From: Marsupella aquatica
Lineage: Eukaryota; Marchantiophyta
Assembly (NCBI GenBank): GCA_973895155.1
Contig: OZ316891.1
Coordinates: 7,316,001-7,380,000 of the forward strand
Reading direction: 5' to 3'
DNA length: 64,000 bases
Shown here piece after piece: positions 22,986 to 34,305 of this stretch. Each line of letters begins with the position of its first letter. The first letter of the stretch is position 1. The notes beneath the pieces were generated by a model. It worked only from the letters and a program-made list of their open reading frames with translations, searched no databases and had not been told where the DNA came from. A program made the translations under genes and the position numbers.

Positions 22986-24210
22986 TGTCATTGCAGTCAA
23001 CTGGTTGTTATGGTCATGTTATCATCGTGGCTTGTGGTATAGATGGAAGAATTAAAAGTGCCTCTTTTCACTTAAAGACTAAGGTATCGATCCCTTTAAG
23101 AACGGAATTGGAACGGATTGAATGTTTCTATCCTTTTGAGAGTTTTAGAGCCTCTTACTCTCTATTTCTCTTACTTACTCTTAACAGAAATAAACAAATC
23201 TATGAAAAACACCAGTATAAAAAACTTATGAGTTATAGATAGAGGTAAACTTAGATTGAGATGATTTAATTATCATTTTAATACTGCCACTCCCTCAAAA
23301 AGGATTATGGTCTTATTATATATAAAATGGTAATTTCCAACCACTCTCCAATCATCCTTTCTCCAACCTATAATAATGTCGGATGTAAGATTTTCTGCTC
23401 ACCAAACCCAAAGTAACTTTATGGTTACAAATGCAGAGATAAGCCTTATGATGCCATCAACATGATTCGATTAAGTGTGATACACAACTTAAGTCAAATT
23501 CTAAGGTTTATTGTAGTGCATGGTAACGGTACTAATTCCCTTGAAAATGGAATTTTGCTTCTCACAATTACAACATTCATCCTCGAATTGGCTAGCAAAT
23601 CTCGTCACAGCGAGCAAGCCTAGCAGTGAACCCGATATGAATCTCAAAAGTTAATCATTAAACTCAATCACTACACAAGAGTCTTGAATTTAATCACTCT
23701 TCAAAATCAAAGCTTTATACTTCCATACAAGACCTTGACTCTCAATGACTTGTTACAATGGAAGGAGGAACAATTAATCAGCAATCTCTATTACTGAATA
23801 ATGGTTTTGGTCCCTAGTCAAGAAATGACACTAAAAGACTTTATAGGTTTAGGGTCCTAACATAATGGTGGTAGGGAAGGTTATACCCTTTCGAGTCTAA
23901 CTAAGATGGATACAATATTACTCTAATAGTAGGTTACTGCAAAAACTGAGTTTGGGGGCGGAAATGACTAAGTATCATTAGGCTTTTCTGACAGAAAACA
24001 ATATTTGACTATCTTTGCCTATTTTTAATTCCTAATCCGTAACACCCAAAATGATGATTTTAACATAGTGGTAGGTGCTACCTTCAGTCTACAAGCAGGC
24101 AAAATCTCAAACTTTTCTGAGTGGTGTAAGTAGTTCAAAGAAATCGGATAAAAGTGCTATTGGATGAAAATGCAGTCTAATCCTAAAATTTTTTAAGTGT
24201 CGGGAAGAAA
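22986..24210. other. No gene recognised
   Basis: AT-rich DNA with short frames. Nothing delimits an element. Confidence 0.35.
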
Positions 24211-24216
24211 AAGGTG

Positions 24217-24351
24217 GACGCTTTCTGAGGCATCAGGATCTGAATGGACGCTTCATGAAGCGTCGGTGTCTTACATTTGTTGGGGATGCGGACGCTTTCA
24301 AAAGCGTCGAGGTCTTCGTCATTGTCAGGGGTGGACGCTTCATGAGGCGTC
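24217..24351. repeat. Cluster of four 18-bp palindromes
   Basis: Four near-palindromic 18-mers of the form GACGCTTYNNRARGCGTC occur at 24217-24234, 24247-24264, 24291-24308 and 24334-24351. The second (gacgcttcatgaagcgtc) and third (gacgctttcaaaagcgtc) have intact GACGCTT/AAGCGTC arms and differ mainly in the centre. Spacers between them are unrelated. The arms are conserved while spacers are not, which suggests binding sites or hairpins. Confidence 0.85.
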
Positions 24352-24469
24352 CTGAAACTGTAAGGCAATAGCAAGGGAGACAATGTTGTTGGAGAGGGCA
24401 GCCGCACTTGAGACGGGCCATAGCAGCCATGGGGACACAACAGAGGGATCTATTTTATTTTTTTCTACC

Positions 24470-24680
24470 TTTTTCTCCCGCTCTCCCGCTCTCCTCCTTT
24501 TCCCCCACCCCTCTGCCCTTCTCCCTGCCCTCCATCTTGCCCTCCATCCTCCCATGCCAGGGGGCCTTCCTCCCTGACGTGCTCCTGGCCTTCTTGTCCA
24601 TTTCCCCCTCCCCTGTGACCTCCCTTTCTCTAATTCTGCTCTCCCTCCCTCACCCTTGCTGCCCCCCTTTCTTGATTCCC
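24470..24680 (+). repeat. Long pyrimidine-rich tract
   Basis: About 210 bases are overwhelmingly C and T on the plus strand (for example ctcccgctctcctcc and ccctccctcaccc). Frames crossing it are low-complexity Leu/Ser/Pro or Arg/Gly strings and not genes. Such tracts can form triplex DNA. Confidence 0.85.
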
Positions 24681-24777
24681 TCCAAATTGATTGAAAGGAA
24701 AATCTCCTCCTCCATAGCAAAGCCCCAAAACATGTTTACACCAATTTACTTTGGAATACATCTGTCAATCTAAAGAT

Positions 24778-25075
24778 GTAAGAAATATTGAAATCCATCT
24801 GTCTAACTTGTTCTCTCCTTTTTTAAGTTTGCAAACGGACCATGATGGGGAGATTTTGGCCGGATCCTTTATTATAGTGTTTGATGCATAGTATCTTGTA
24901 CCTACTATAGAAGCAAGTATATCCATTGGGTGTCCCCTTTCAGTCAGTCAAAAGACATAAGAAATATTGGAATACATCTGTCTGGCTTGTTCTCTCCCGT
25001 TTCAAGTTTGCAAACAGACCATGGGGAGATTTTGACAGGATCCTTTATTATAGTGGTTGATGCAATGAAGAATGA
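24778..25075 (+). repeat. Direct duplication, about 180-bp period
   Basis: Copies starting near 24778 and 24958 share taagaaatattg, catctgtct, cttgttctctcc, aagtttgcaaac, gaccatg, ggggagatttt and ggatcctttattatagtg. The spacer holds ccattgggtgtcccc. Confidence 0.85.
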
Positions 25076-26040
25076 TATAGATGGCTATGTTCGTCTCTTC
25101 TTCTTTTTTCTCTTGTGTCCTCTTGTGCAGCAGGTTTTCCCCATGGGGCCAAAGATCCCATCATGGACCCAGGTATCCCATCATGGACCCAGGTATCCCA
25201 AAGCTCTTAGTTTAAGAGTTGGATTGCAGGGTTCTTGCAGAGTGAACCTTGAGGGTTTGGTGAAGGCTTATCTTGGAAACAGCTAAGGAGTGGTCAAGAA
25301 AGAAAATAAAACTTAACATTGCAAAAGTAAGGCCCAACTTGCATGTGGGCAGCAGCCATTTTTTTGTGGGAAAAAATTTGCCAAAAACTTACCTAGAAAA
25401 GGGGCTGGCTAATGATACTCGGGCTAAATTCTGTAAAAAATGGCAGCTGTTTGCCACATCAGGATCAAGGGCTGGTATCATTTGCCAGCAAGCCCGAGGC
25501 AAGATAAGGGCTGTTTGCCTGCTGCTTGTTACCATGCAGTGGAGATAGTCGCCAATAGTTGACAATGAGCTAGTGGAGTTTTTCCAAGAATGAGCTAGCA
25601 GAGCCAAGAATTTTCCCAATAAGTTAATTTCTCAATTTCTATTAAAGAGAGCAGCTGTTCAAGCTACCATTCGCCACTGGGTGCATGCTAAACTTTGGGA
25701 TTAGCCAAGGCACTTACTCTTAACCAAATACTATAAGCCAGTAGGATGCAACCCAAAGCACATGCGGTTAGCAAACTCTCCTTTCTCCATTGGCCAGTAG
25801 GGAGCCACCTTGGCTAATTTTTCTAATACAGAAAAAAATGGCGATGGCATCTAAGGTGAGAGCACCGAGGGCAAAAGCAGGAAACTTTCTGGCCGTTGAG
25901 TTCCTGAGTGTGAAATGACAATTAACAAATGAGCAGGGACACTAAAGCTGGGCACGGTGACACCTTCCCGCAGTACAGAAAGGAGAACTCAGGGCCTCAA
26001 AAGAGAAGACAACTTCCATGCAACACAACCCTAAGTACTA
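25076..26040. other. No gene recognised
   Basis: It contains a two-copy 20-bp duplication (catggacccaggtatcccat, 25163-25200). Frames such as 25273-25548 lack any domain signal. Confidence 0.35.
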
Positions 26041-26045
26041 TTAAG

Positions 26046-26380
26046 GATTGCTCTTAGTCTTGTGACTCCAAGGTTACGACAATTAGGTTAACCTCAGTTA
26101 GGGACTTAGCTGAGGTTAGGTTAGTCGTGTGTGACCTTGCATATACCAGGGCTAGTGTAAGTCGCTGGTATGTGGTGCTTGCTCATTGCAACGAAGCAAC
26201 TAGAAGAAGAGAGAGAGAGAGAGCTTGTGTGTTTGATTACTCTGAAGTAAAGCTGAAGTGTTGGTGTGGACGTAGCCTTGGAGAAGAGGTGAACCACATA
26301 TGGATTGTGTCAATTACATGAGTATGGTATGAGTCATGATTGTATCGTCATGAAGAAAGACGTCATAGTTCAACAAGCAC
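26046..26380 (+). mobile_element. Diverged LTR of the copia family
   Basis: It keeps the order ctcttagtcttg, ggttaacctcagtta, ctgaggttaggttagtc, gcttgctcattg, gagagagagagagcttg, gtgtggacgtagcc, gaggtgaaccacata of the 47.5-kb LTR, with a short (GA)n expansion. No internal retroelement sequence adjoins, so it is a solo or fragmentary LTR. Ends are approximate. Confidence 0.55.
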
Positions 26381-26875
26381 AAGCATTTGCTCCTGGGTAT
26401 TTTACATTTTGACTTTTGCTTGAGTGAGAGTAAGGTAGCACGGAAGCATCAGTGGGAAAAAACTTTTCTATCAAGTAAAGTAGTCAAAAACTTTTCAGGG
26501 AATTCTTTTGTGAAACAACGAGAGTAGGGTGCAATCTCCTTTATTACTGACCCCATGGAAGTTCCGTCCAAATTTCCTGGAAGCACGTGCAACCACTTCA
26601 GCACTATTGGTCACAAAAAAAGAACAGTCCAATATGCAAAGAGTACCAAACAAGATTATGTGTGTTTGAAACAGTCAAAGAAAAACAGTTAGACCATGTA
26701 ACTGTAAAAACAATTGAAAACTGAAAAATAATATTTCAAATAAACAAAGAAAGGGGTGAAAAGGGGTAAAAGAAAATAACCTTTGGATGGGTTGTGATTG
26801 ATATATCAATGTTTTTCAGTAGATTGTATGAATTTTTAATTTAATTAGCAATTTTTGGGAATAACCATGGATAGA

Positions 26876-27085
26876 AAGAAACTCTTCAACTACTGTAACA
26901 TTTACCAAGGTAATATATGTAAGAAACCATTCGGTTACTATGGAAAAAGGAACACCAAGGGAACATAAAAAACTCTTTGACTATTATGGATAAAGGAATA
27001 CCAAAGGAATGTAATTAAGAAACCCTTTGGTTTCTATGGCATTTTGCATGGACTCTATGGACATATGAGTACCAAGGGAACAGTG
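26876..27085 (+). repeat. Degenerate tandem repeat, about 60-bp unit
   Basis: Four decayed copies of a unit built on gaaacCctttggttactatgg and ggaataccaagggaac-type words are visible. It carries no gene. Confidence 0.6.
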
Positions 27086-28116
27086 TGCATGCTTTTCTTC
27101 CATGAATAATCTACTCGGTTTTTTCTCTCATCTCCATATTCAAACCTATTCCAATAGACAACTCTTCATGTGTTCTAACTTAGTTGTTGAATAACATCAA
27201 ACTTACATAACCAAGGGGTCCTCGAACTAATTTATGGGTCATACAGCAATTTCAACGCAAGATATGAGGACCCAAGGTCAAGAAGCCTGGCAGGTATGTA
27301 AAGCCCATGCAACCCTTACACCCCACCCCTGCACCGGCAGCTTCTCATAGCATGAGAACCCTCCACATGATCAGACTTATGGTCATCCATGTTCCACTCT
27401 TCAAGGCCACCCCTCCCCAACTCTTCACCTTTATCAAGTACTAGTCTTACTAGGGGTCTTTGAACATAAATAGAGGTGAGGATAAAAAAGCGTGGCTTCA
27501 CTCTAGACAGACACACAATCCAGGCTGTTTTCATTTTATGCCCTCAATTTAAATGATACCCACAGAGTCAGAATCTAGGCTTCACTCTAGACAATAGGCC
27601 TGGCCTTAGCTTTTAACTGCAATTCTATAGTTCACCTATGTGTTACCTGGAGCGCTCATTCAAAATTGCATGTTCTCATGTTTTGCCCCTCCATGCCTCT
27701 GCAGGTGGCGGGTGGAATTTTCATTTGTTTGTATTTTAAAGAATATTGTCTCATTTTCAAAGCAAAAAAAAAAACCTAGCTGTGGATTTTATTGAGAGGT
27801 TTCTTTTGAACCATATACTGCCAGCTGATGTGGATAGGGTTTCTCCAACTTTAGGTACTCTTCCCCAAATGGTAATAAAAAGCTTTTAGAACTATCATAT
27901 CTAGATAAATGAAAGAAGAAATAATTTATAAGATACCTAAAAGTGTGAGGATCCTCCAAACGAAAATAATATAGTCTGTCTTGTAGTGTCTACCACAAAA
28001 AAAAGATTCACATGTTGAGAAGAATAACGAATCATTCCTTTTTAGAGTTTGGATAAAGTTTTTAGTAACCCCTTTAAAGAAAAAACAAATTAGTGACTTG
28101 GTACTGGTGCCCTCAG
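27086..28116. other. No gene recognised
   Basis: AT-rich DNA with short frames up to the left target duplication of the RLE retrotransposon. Confidence 0.35.
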
Positions 28117-28138
28117 TGCTTATTCCTTTACAAAGTGT
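28117..28138. repeat. Left 22-bp target site duplication
   Basis: The 22 bases starting tgcttattcctttacaaa are repeated exactly at 32780-32801 and enclose the RLE retrotransposon. A target duplication of this length is normal for target-primed reverse transcription. Confidence 0.88.
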
Positions 28139-28427
28139 CTTCTTCTCGCTGTTTATTCCTTTACAATTTGTCTTCTCTTCAATTAAACAAAATATACACA
28201 TACTTTTTATAGAAAAAGGCCAAATAGAGTACAAAAGAATAAACAAGAGAGGTCCCAAGTGGACAAAACCAAACGCAAAAGAAGTGAGCAAAAGGAAACC
28301 CTAAAAACCAAGAAAGAGGAACTAAAAGAAGTGAGCAAAAGGAAACCCCTAAAAACCAAGAAAGAGGAACTAAAACTACCGCAAATGGATCGAGGTCCTC
28401 ATCATACCTAGCAAATGTGGCAACAAG
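28139..28427 (-). other. 3' UTR of the RLE element, with terminal repeat
   Basis: It has two internal direct duplications. A 49-bp unit (gtgagcaaaaggaaaccc...ccaagaaagaggaacta) is present twice at 28285-28375. At the very end, 28150-28180 is an imperfect copy of the adjoining target sequence 28117-28147, sharing ttattcctttacaa and tgtcttct, a 33-bp period. The 3' end of the element RNA thus resembles its own target. Confidence 0.6.
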
Positions 28428-29450
28428 CTAGTGGTCTACATCAAGTGTCGAAACTAGATCGGCAAGTGGGACAGGAATGTCCTCTAGGGGGGCTAGCCGC
28501 TGCGGAGTCACACTAGCACCCACTGTCAGAGATCGACGATAGACAGCCCGAGCTTGAGCACGTTGTAAGGTGACTGAAATGCGTTGGCGAAAGTGCGTGG
28601 TCAAAACAGATAGCGGGGGCCCGGTGGGACCCATCCAACCGTGAACATCCCGAGCAGCTTGGCAAAGAAGCCCGTCGAACTGATGATGGAGACGCCCAAA
28701 TATCTCAAGAGCAAGGGGCAAGAAGCTATCAGATGAAGCTCGTGCAACATATTTGGCCTCCTTCATTGTTGCTGCTCGTGATGCTGCTGCCCCTACCGTT
28801 GTTGCCGCTGTCCCAATGATGTCTTGGCGCAATGGGTTTGCCACCACTACATCTGCCAAAGTACGGTGACCTTCACGGACCATGGTAAGATCCGCCCGTA
28901 ACCGCTGTGATGGAGGACCAGGTAACTCGAGCACCACCTCCCGCCGCGCGCAGACCAAAGAGCTAGAGAGAACCTGAGCAGTCGCATCTCTCACAGCATC
29001 GTGAACAAAAATGGTTTCGCCGCCCAAACTGCATCTAAGAAGATGGACACATGTGGCATCACAAGGATTCCCACAAGTGCAAGTAGGAGGTAAACCAGCA
29101 AGAAGTGGGTGGGGCAAGCCCATACGAAGACGCATGGCTGTCGCAATCTCTGCTGAAGACATCCGCAGGTGAGGAATGACTGGATTGGCCTGAAGCCAGC
29201 CTCCTGCGCCCTTCCCTCCGGAAGAAAGAATCCGAGCTCGGTCCGTGTCAGGTGCCTCGGTGAGGATGTTGGAGAGGGTGAAAGCGTGCATATGCCCAGC
29301 AAGGTCTGCCTGAAGACGGACGGGGTCCAAGGATAAAAACTCCTGGAATGAAGGTAACGCAGCTTGAACAGGATCGGGTAATGATGACCGCGCCGTGCGC
29401 AAATGAACCTGAAATGGGAGGGAACCCTCCTCGACCTCCATGAGAGACAA
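28428..29450 (-). pseudogene. RLE element C-terminal endonuclease domain
   Basis: This open stretch of 340 codons is the C-terminal part of the retrotransposon polyprotein. A CCHC-like motif (CTCGNPCDATCVHLLRC) is followed by VHDAVRDATAQVL, RADLTMV, LADVVVANP, a Lys/Ala-rich segment ending KEAKY, and LALEIFGRLHH. The arrangement is that of the PD-(D/E)XK nuclease fold of R2-type elements, with RAD in place of RPD and LAD carrying the second acidic residue. The nuclease nicks target DNA to start reverse transcription. A frame change separates it from the reverse transcriptase upstream (29463). By itself it reads as a well-preserved domain. Confidence 0.8.
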
Positions 29451-29462
29451 AAGTGAAAAAGG

Positions 29463-30392
29463 TCAATCCTCAGTAAGGAAACGATCTGCCAACAATGAGA
29501 AGGCGGCTGCCCACGCGCCCAAGAAGGCCAAAGGTGCAAGGCGCTCAGTGGAAGTAAGCCCAAAACCACCGTGAGAAATAGGAAGACTGAGCTGTCGATG
29601 AAGCCACGGAGATGAGAGCAAAGTACCTGGCCCTAAAAGAGAGGCCAAAGTTTCACGAATGGAGACATCAAACGCTCGAAGGTGTAGATAAAGATCCTCG
29701 ATAGGGGGATGTGTCCGAGCCAAATAGGACGCACGAGGGTGGATGCATCTCAACAACAACCCAAATGCTGCCTGAGAGTCTGCTAACTTAGGGAGCATAG
29801 GAGTAGGGGCTAAGGCAGCCTGGAGAGTGTCAGCAATGAAAGATGAGCAAAAGGAGGCGGTACCGACTGGGGAGCCAAGGACCCGAAGACCGTCGGCTGG
29901 ACGTAAGAACCCAGGGGGAAGCGCAAGATCAGAGGGTAACCCAGCTGGACTCCATGCACGACTCTTCACCGGCTGAACCCGTAAACCAAGGCCCAACAAA
30001 TGGGTGGAAAGGGTGGCGAGGGCAGAAGTAACAGCAACAGGTGGACCAATGATGTGGGTGTCATCTGAAAGGGAGGGGAAGATACACTGGGGGTGGGCCG
30101 CGGAGGCTTCCCGTAAAGCAGTAAAATGGGCAATGGCAAAAAGAGGCCCACCCAAAGGGTCACCCTGACGTGTACCTTCTGCAGAAGAAAGAGTGGTATA
30201 CACTCCTGTAGAGGTGTGATGACTATAGAAGAGGGGGGCCTCGAACCCATAAAAACAACGGACAAAGGGGATAAGGGACTGGATGTCTGGATCCGCTGCC
30301 CTCAAAGCACGAAAAATTGTTGCCCGAGAAACCGTATTGAAAGCATTGGAGACATCAACCTGGAGGACAACCCAATCAGGGTGGAGGTCCAA
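29463..30392 (-). pseudogene. RLE element reverse transcriptase, palm and thumb
   Basis: 309 codons are open. Motif A is LQVDVSNAFNTV (first catalytic Asp), the fingers/palm motif is RQGDPLGGPLFAIAHF, and motif C is SDDTHI, giving an intact Asp pair in the place of YADD. Beyond it lie VKSRAWSP and LRVLGSPVG, typical positions in R2/NeSL-type reverse transcriptases. The palm aspartates are all present. It is split from its own N-terminal part (30393-30856) by a frame change and from the nuclease by another. Confidence 0.85.
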
Positions 30393-30856
30393 GGTAGTAC
30401 GAATACCCGCAATAACTGTCTCACTGCAAATTGATGTGGAGAGAGATGATCCGATAGTGCAGAGCGATACTACGATGAAAGTGTGCGAGACACCAGACGA
30501 AGAAAAACCTCTCCAATAGCTATGGGCCGAACACCCGGTGAAGACTTAGCCATGGCCAATAAATGAGAAGCACTCAAAAGCCGAGAGACGGGAGGAGGCA
30601 AACGGCCGGCAGCAATACACTGGCAAAAGGAGAAGAAAACTAGAAAACCAGACTGAGGATCCTCAGGGGGGAATAAATCACGAAAATGCTCAAAGACATA
30701 GCGAGAGGGGCCACCAGCCGCGCAACGCAGAGCATGGAGGAAAGCATAGGTGAAGTGGTCCCTACTAAACTGAAGATCCTCCTCAGGCTCAAAATCCTCC
30801 ACGAACAAAGGGAGCTGATCATAGGGCTGCAGATGGAGATCCTGAAGGGCCGTCAA
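30393..30856 (-). pseudogene. RLE element reverse transcriptase, N-terminal part
   Basis: The frame reads GGPSRYVFEHFRDLF, then GVRPIAIGEVFLRLVSR, which is the conserved RT motif at the start of the fingers (RPIAIGE followed by a basic residue). The frame shifts near 30470 before motif A. Together with 29463-30392 it forms one RT domain. Confidence 0.7.
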
Positions 30857-31837
30857 GGTGACCTCGCCAGGGGGGCTGGTGTGGTGGGAGAAAGGGCTTG
30901 GACCGCACGACGATATTCACCAGCCTGGGCTAAACGACAAGAGCGACAAAGGCGTCTATGCTCTGGAGGATGAGAGTGGCGAGCTGGGTTAGACAAAGCA
31001 CGGATAGTAAAGGAACGGGCTCGAAGAAAGTACTCTTCCTGAAGCTGTTCCCAATCTCCCCGCAGAAAACGATGGATACGAGAGGCAGTCTCACAGTGAC
31101 CCACGCGACCACCGTGACTAGGGAGGGTAAGAGTCCCTGTGGAAAAAGCATGAGTAAAGACCAATAGGAGACCTCGATAGGATGCGCCAAGATAAGCTGC
31201 ATGAGTTGCAACAAGGATGACCGAACTAATGGGTGCAACGCTAGTGGGATGTGGTTATAAAGGCGAGGTCTAATGTACCCTGGATGGTAGGCTGGAAGGG
31301 GGTCTAGAGAGCGAACCCAACTCCATGCCTGCTCAGAAGCCTCCAAGGAAGGAGGGGCAGAGCTAACTGGGTCAAGAGGGGGCTGGGGCTGGGATTGTGC
31401 TTGCTGGCGACGTTGGCACCGGCCCCGCCCGCGGTGATGAGGAAGGGAGAGGCCAACCCAGCCACACTCAGGACAAGTATGCAGGGGACGCTCATGTGGG
31501 GAGGGAGCAGGGAACGACTGGACAGGAGGTGGGGGGGGGGAACCGACGTGGATGAAGAGGCCGGAGGGGGATGCTGGAGGGGTGGAGGGGGTATGGGGTG
31601 GGGAGAGGAGCCAGGGCGTCGATGGGGTGGGCAGTAGACTGGGGGGACTGGCAGAGCATCGGGCACGGGGTCATCACGAAGATGAGAGAGATCCAATGAA
31701 GAAGAGCAAACACGAAGGCGACCACGAGGCGGGGGGGAGGAGGGGGGAGAACTGTGTGGGGGGGCTGGGCGCTTTCCCCGCGCCAACACTCTCAACGTAG
31801 ACATGACAGGTCGCAACCCGATAAAAGCAAACATCAA
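30857..31837 (-). pseudogene. RLE element N-terminal region with zinc finger
   Basis: The region is read in at least three frames. The start (about 31560-31810) is Pro/Ser-rich. Near 31420-31480 the frame gives CPECGWVGLSLPHHRG, a Cys-x2-Cys followed by His-His, as in the nucleic-acid-binding zinc fingers at the N-terminus of R2/NeSL elements. After it come LYNHIPLALHPLVRSSLLQL and a Cys/His-containing stretch (CETASRIHRFLRGDWEQL, RRLCRSCRLAQAG). Homopolymer runs of G at 31531-31540 and 31731-31750 are likely places for the frame changes. Confidence 0.6.
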
Positions 31838-32779
31838 AATCCGAGAAACGGCGCCACCGCTAGCCTAGAAAACCGTTGAGCACGTGCAGGCACAGCCGGG
31901 AACAAAGCTGGAGCACTCGTCGATGTGTCCGTTGAGGAGTCGGTGCGAGTGAATATCTCTCCGCTGATTTGAGCGTGCTGCTACAGCTCCCAAAGATGGT
32001 GGAATGCAAACTGGTCCACTAAACTTGGCAAAAGCCACCTTGTCAGAACTGAAGAAGAAAGGCAACCACCAATCGGAGGAGAAACGTGGCAATACAGGAA
32101 TGCTCCAAAGTTGATCAAGGGAAACCGTCACCAAAAATGGAGGAGTAAATCAGAATCGTAATCGGAGCCGAAAGTGGTTGATATGTCACCAAAAGGACCG
32201 CGTAGGGATAGATGTTGCACTCCCGGACAAGAGCTGGCCAAATCAGATCGAGATGAGAATGCCGGATTCCGTGAACGAGGAACTGCTACAGGACCCCAAA
32301 GCTAATTGAAAGTGAGAACGGTGGAAATTGAAGAAAAAACGTGAGAGCTAATCAAAGTCCAATCGGGGCAATAGGAGACCAATTGGACCGCTCTTGGGAT
32401 CAATCTGATTCTCTCGGAGAAGAACTATACAAAGCAGTTGAGAAATATGAAATCCGTGAAAGATTGACCAAGATATGACCGTCGAAAGGAAGACAAAAAT
32501 CGCAAAAAAACGACTGAAAAATGGCGAAAACGAATGTGACCATAAGTATGTCGATACGGCACCGTTTTGGACGTGTTTTATATCGATTTGATGCGCCTCG
32601 GCAAGAGCAAGCTAATGCAACTGAGAAAACTGGATTCCAAGAAAAACTGAGTGCGGGAGGGTAGTCAAAATGGCGCGAAAACTATGTTACAGTCTGAACT
32701 CCATAGCCAGGAGCTCAAAGACCTAAACTGCCCCCACCATAGGCAGTCAGAGTGCCTCCTTGAACTTGACTACAATCAA
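31838..32779 (-). other. Probable 5' UTR of the RLE element
   Basis: This purine-rich stretch lacks coding motifs and lies between the N-terminal coding region and the right target duplication. Its promoter, if any, cannot be identified. Confidence 0.5.
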
Positions 32780-32801
32780 TGCTTATTCCTTTACAAAGTG
32801 T
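32780..32801. repeat. Right 22-bp target site duplication
   Basis: Exact copy of 28117-28138. The flanking bases differ (caa before and tgacc after), confirming that the match ends here. Confidence 0.88.
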
Positions 32802-33734
32802 TGACCCCACTTCGATCCCCAAATGCTCTTTTCTCGAGGACAACTATTTAGCTTCTATACTATAATTGAGAATCCCTTTCAAAAAATGGTGGGAGTCTCA
32901 TGTTTTCTCATATGATTTAGGTTCGCACACGTAAGTCACTCAAAACCATACACTTATATAGAAAAGAGAACTCTTTTCTAAGTTTCTCACACCCCTTGGA
33001 TTCCATCACACTTTTGGGAATAGACAACTTGGGGTCTAGGTATCCATAGTGCATGAAAAATTAATTTAATTATATAACTTGAATATAAGGCATTCTAATA
33101 AATAAATATAGATTAAAGGGGGGTCTCAAACTTGAAAATAAAAAACTTTAAGAGGGGGATGAAACAAATTTCAAAGTTCAAAATACAAAGGATACACCTT
33201 GTCTAAAATAAATTGAAACAAAAATATATAGAACAAATTTCAATAAGACAAAGTAAGGTCCTGGGTTAGACTATTGTAGCACCAGTATAAATGAGAGCGC
33301 TAGAAGAAAAGAATGAACATGGCTAAGATCTCTTCTCACCAGCCCAAATTCAAATTTAAATTTTGACAGATCAGATTGAGTTCCAACTGATTGCACAGTT
33401 CAGAACACACAGATTGTTTTAAATATAGTCTTCCTTTTTCTTTCTTGTTTTTAGTGTTTTTTGTGGGACATCAATGCAAGGTGGTAGCTAGTTATAAAGT
33501 ATCCAAAGCAGGTGTGGCCACCAATTCAAGCAAAGTCAAGCAAAAGGTAATATATAGTGTCCTTTCCTGCGGTACAAAAATGTACTGAACCAACTTCAAC
33601 TCATAGGGATAGAGAGATATTGGTGAGATGTACAATTTGAGCCCTAGATCACATCAATCAGACAACAAGTAGGGGGCAGAGAATCACGGCAGAAGTGGAA
33701 ACAATTATTGAGCAAGCACTTTGGGAAACCCAAA
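32802..33734. other. No gene recognised
   Basis: AT-rich DNA with short frames. No ends or motifs of known elements were seen. Confidence 0.35.
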
Positions 33735-34305
33735 TTTTGTCTTATCCAAATTTTGTGTCCAATATTTTGATTTTAATGTGCTTAACAAGGTGAATTATTT
33801 GTATTAAGTTGATTTTCAGTTAGCTTTTGAACCCCTTTTAATTTTAGTGAACTTAGAGTATTTTTGATGTATTTGGCTCCCCTCATAAATGTTTAATATT
33901 TCATTTTGAATCACTCCTTAGTGAAGTCTCTTTTGTCTCATGAGAGTGAGATAAATGAATTTGAACATGTGCACATTTGGTGTACTAAGTTCTCGTGTGG
34001 TTTCCTTTACAAAATGTATGGTTTTATATTGAGTTGATTGTCATTATCTAGAAGCAAGTGAAAATCTGTAGTGTATGTGCAGAATGCTTTAGTACCTTTG
34101 TACTTTGTTGATCATAATGTGCTTTTCTTGCATGTGTATTTATGGTTTTGTGTGTTATGTCACTCACTCTTAATTAACATATATTCATTTCTTGGCATAT
34201 ACTTTACATGTACCTAATTTTTTTATCATAAAATAAATTAATTACATATCACTACAAGACCCAAAAAAAGAGGCATGTTCCATGATGAACATGCTATATA
34301 TATGG
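33735..34305 (+). repeat. Dispersed repeat family R1, copy C
   Basis: It matches copy A at 7183-7850 almost throughout: tgtgtccaatattttgattttaatgtg-type start, aacaaggtgaat, ttttagtgaac, ggctcccctcataaatg, gaatcactccttagtgaa, tagaagcaagtgaaaat, cactacaagac, and the 3' block gaggcatgttcc followed by gatgaacatgctatat. Divergence from copy A is roughly 10 percent by eye. Confidence 0.7.

Larger units (their letters stand above)
28139..32779 (-). mobile_element. Near full-length RLE-type non-LTR retrotransposon (4.6 kb)
   Basis: The element lies between exact 22-bp direct repeats. On the minus strand it carries, in order, an N-terminal proline-rich region with a Cys/His zinc-finger motif, a reverse transcriptase, a CCHC-type motif and a C-terminal restriction-like endonuclease, followed by a 3' UTR of about 290 bp. 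This architecture is that of R2, NeSL, CRE and Utopia-type elements and differs from L1-type LINEs, which have an N-terminal APE nuclease. The coding region is divided by a handful of frame changes, so this copy is probably inactive, but long stretches remain open. It has relatives at 500-1470, 5990-6640 and 21780-22600. It is the best-preserved copy in the window. Confidence 0.88.

Noticed and set aside
24340-24773. Open frames of about 120 codons in both strands
   Set aside because: They translate the pyrimidine-rich tract and consist of low-complexity Leu/Ser/Pro or Arg/Gly strings.
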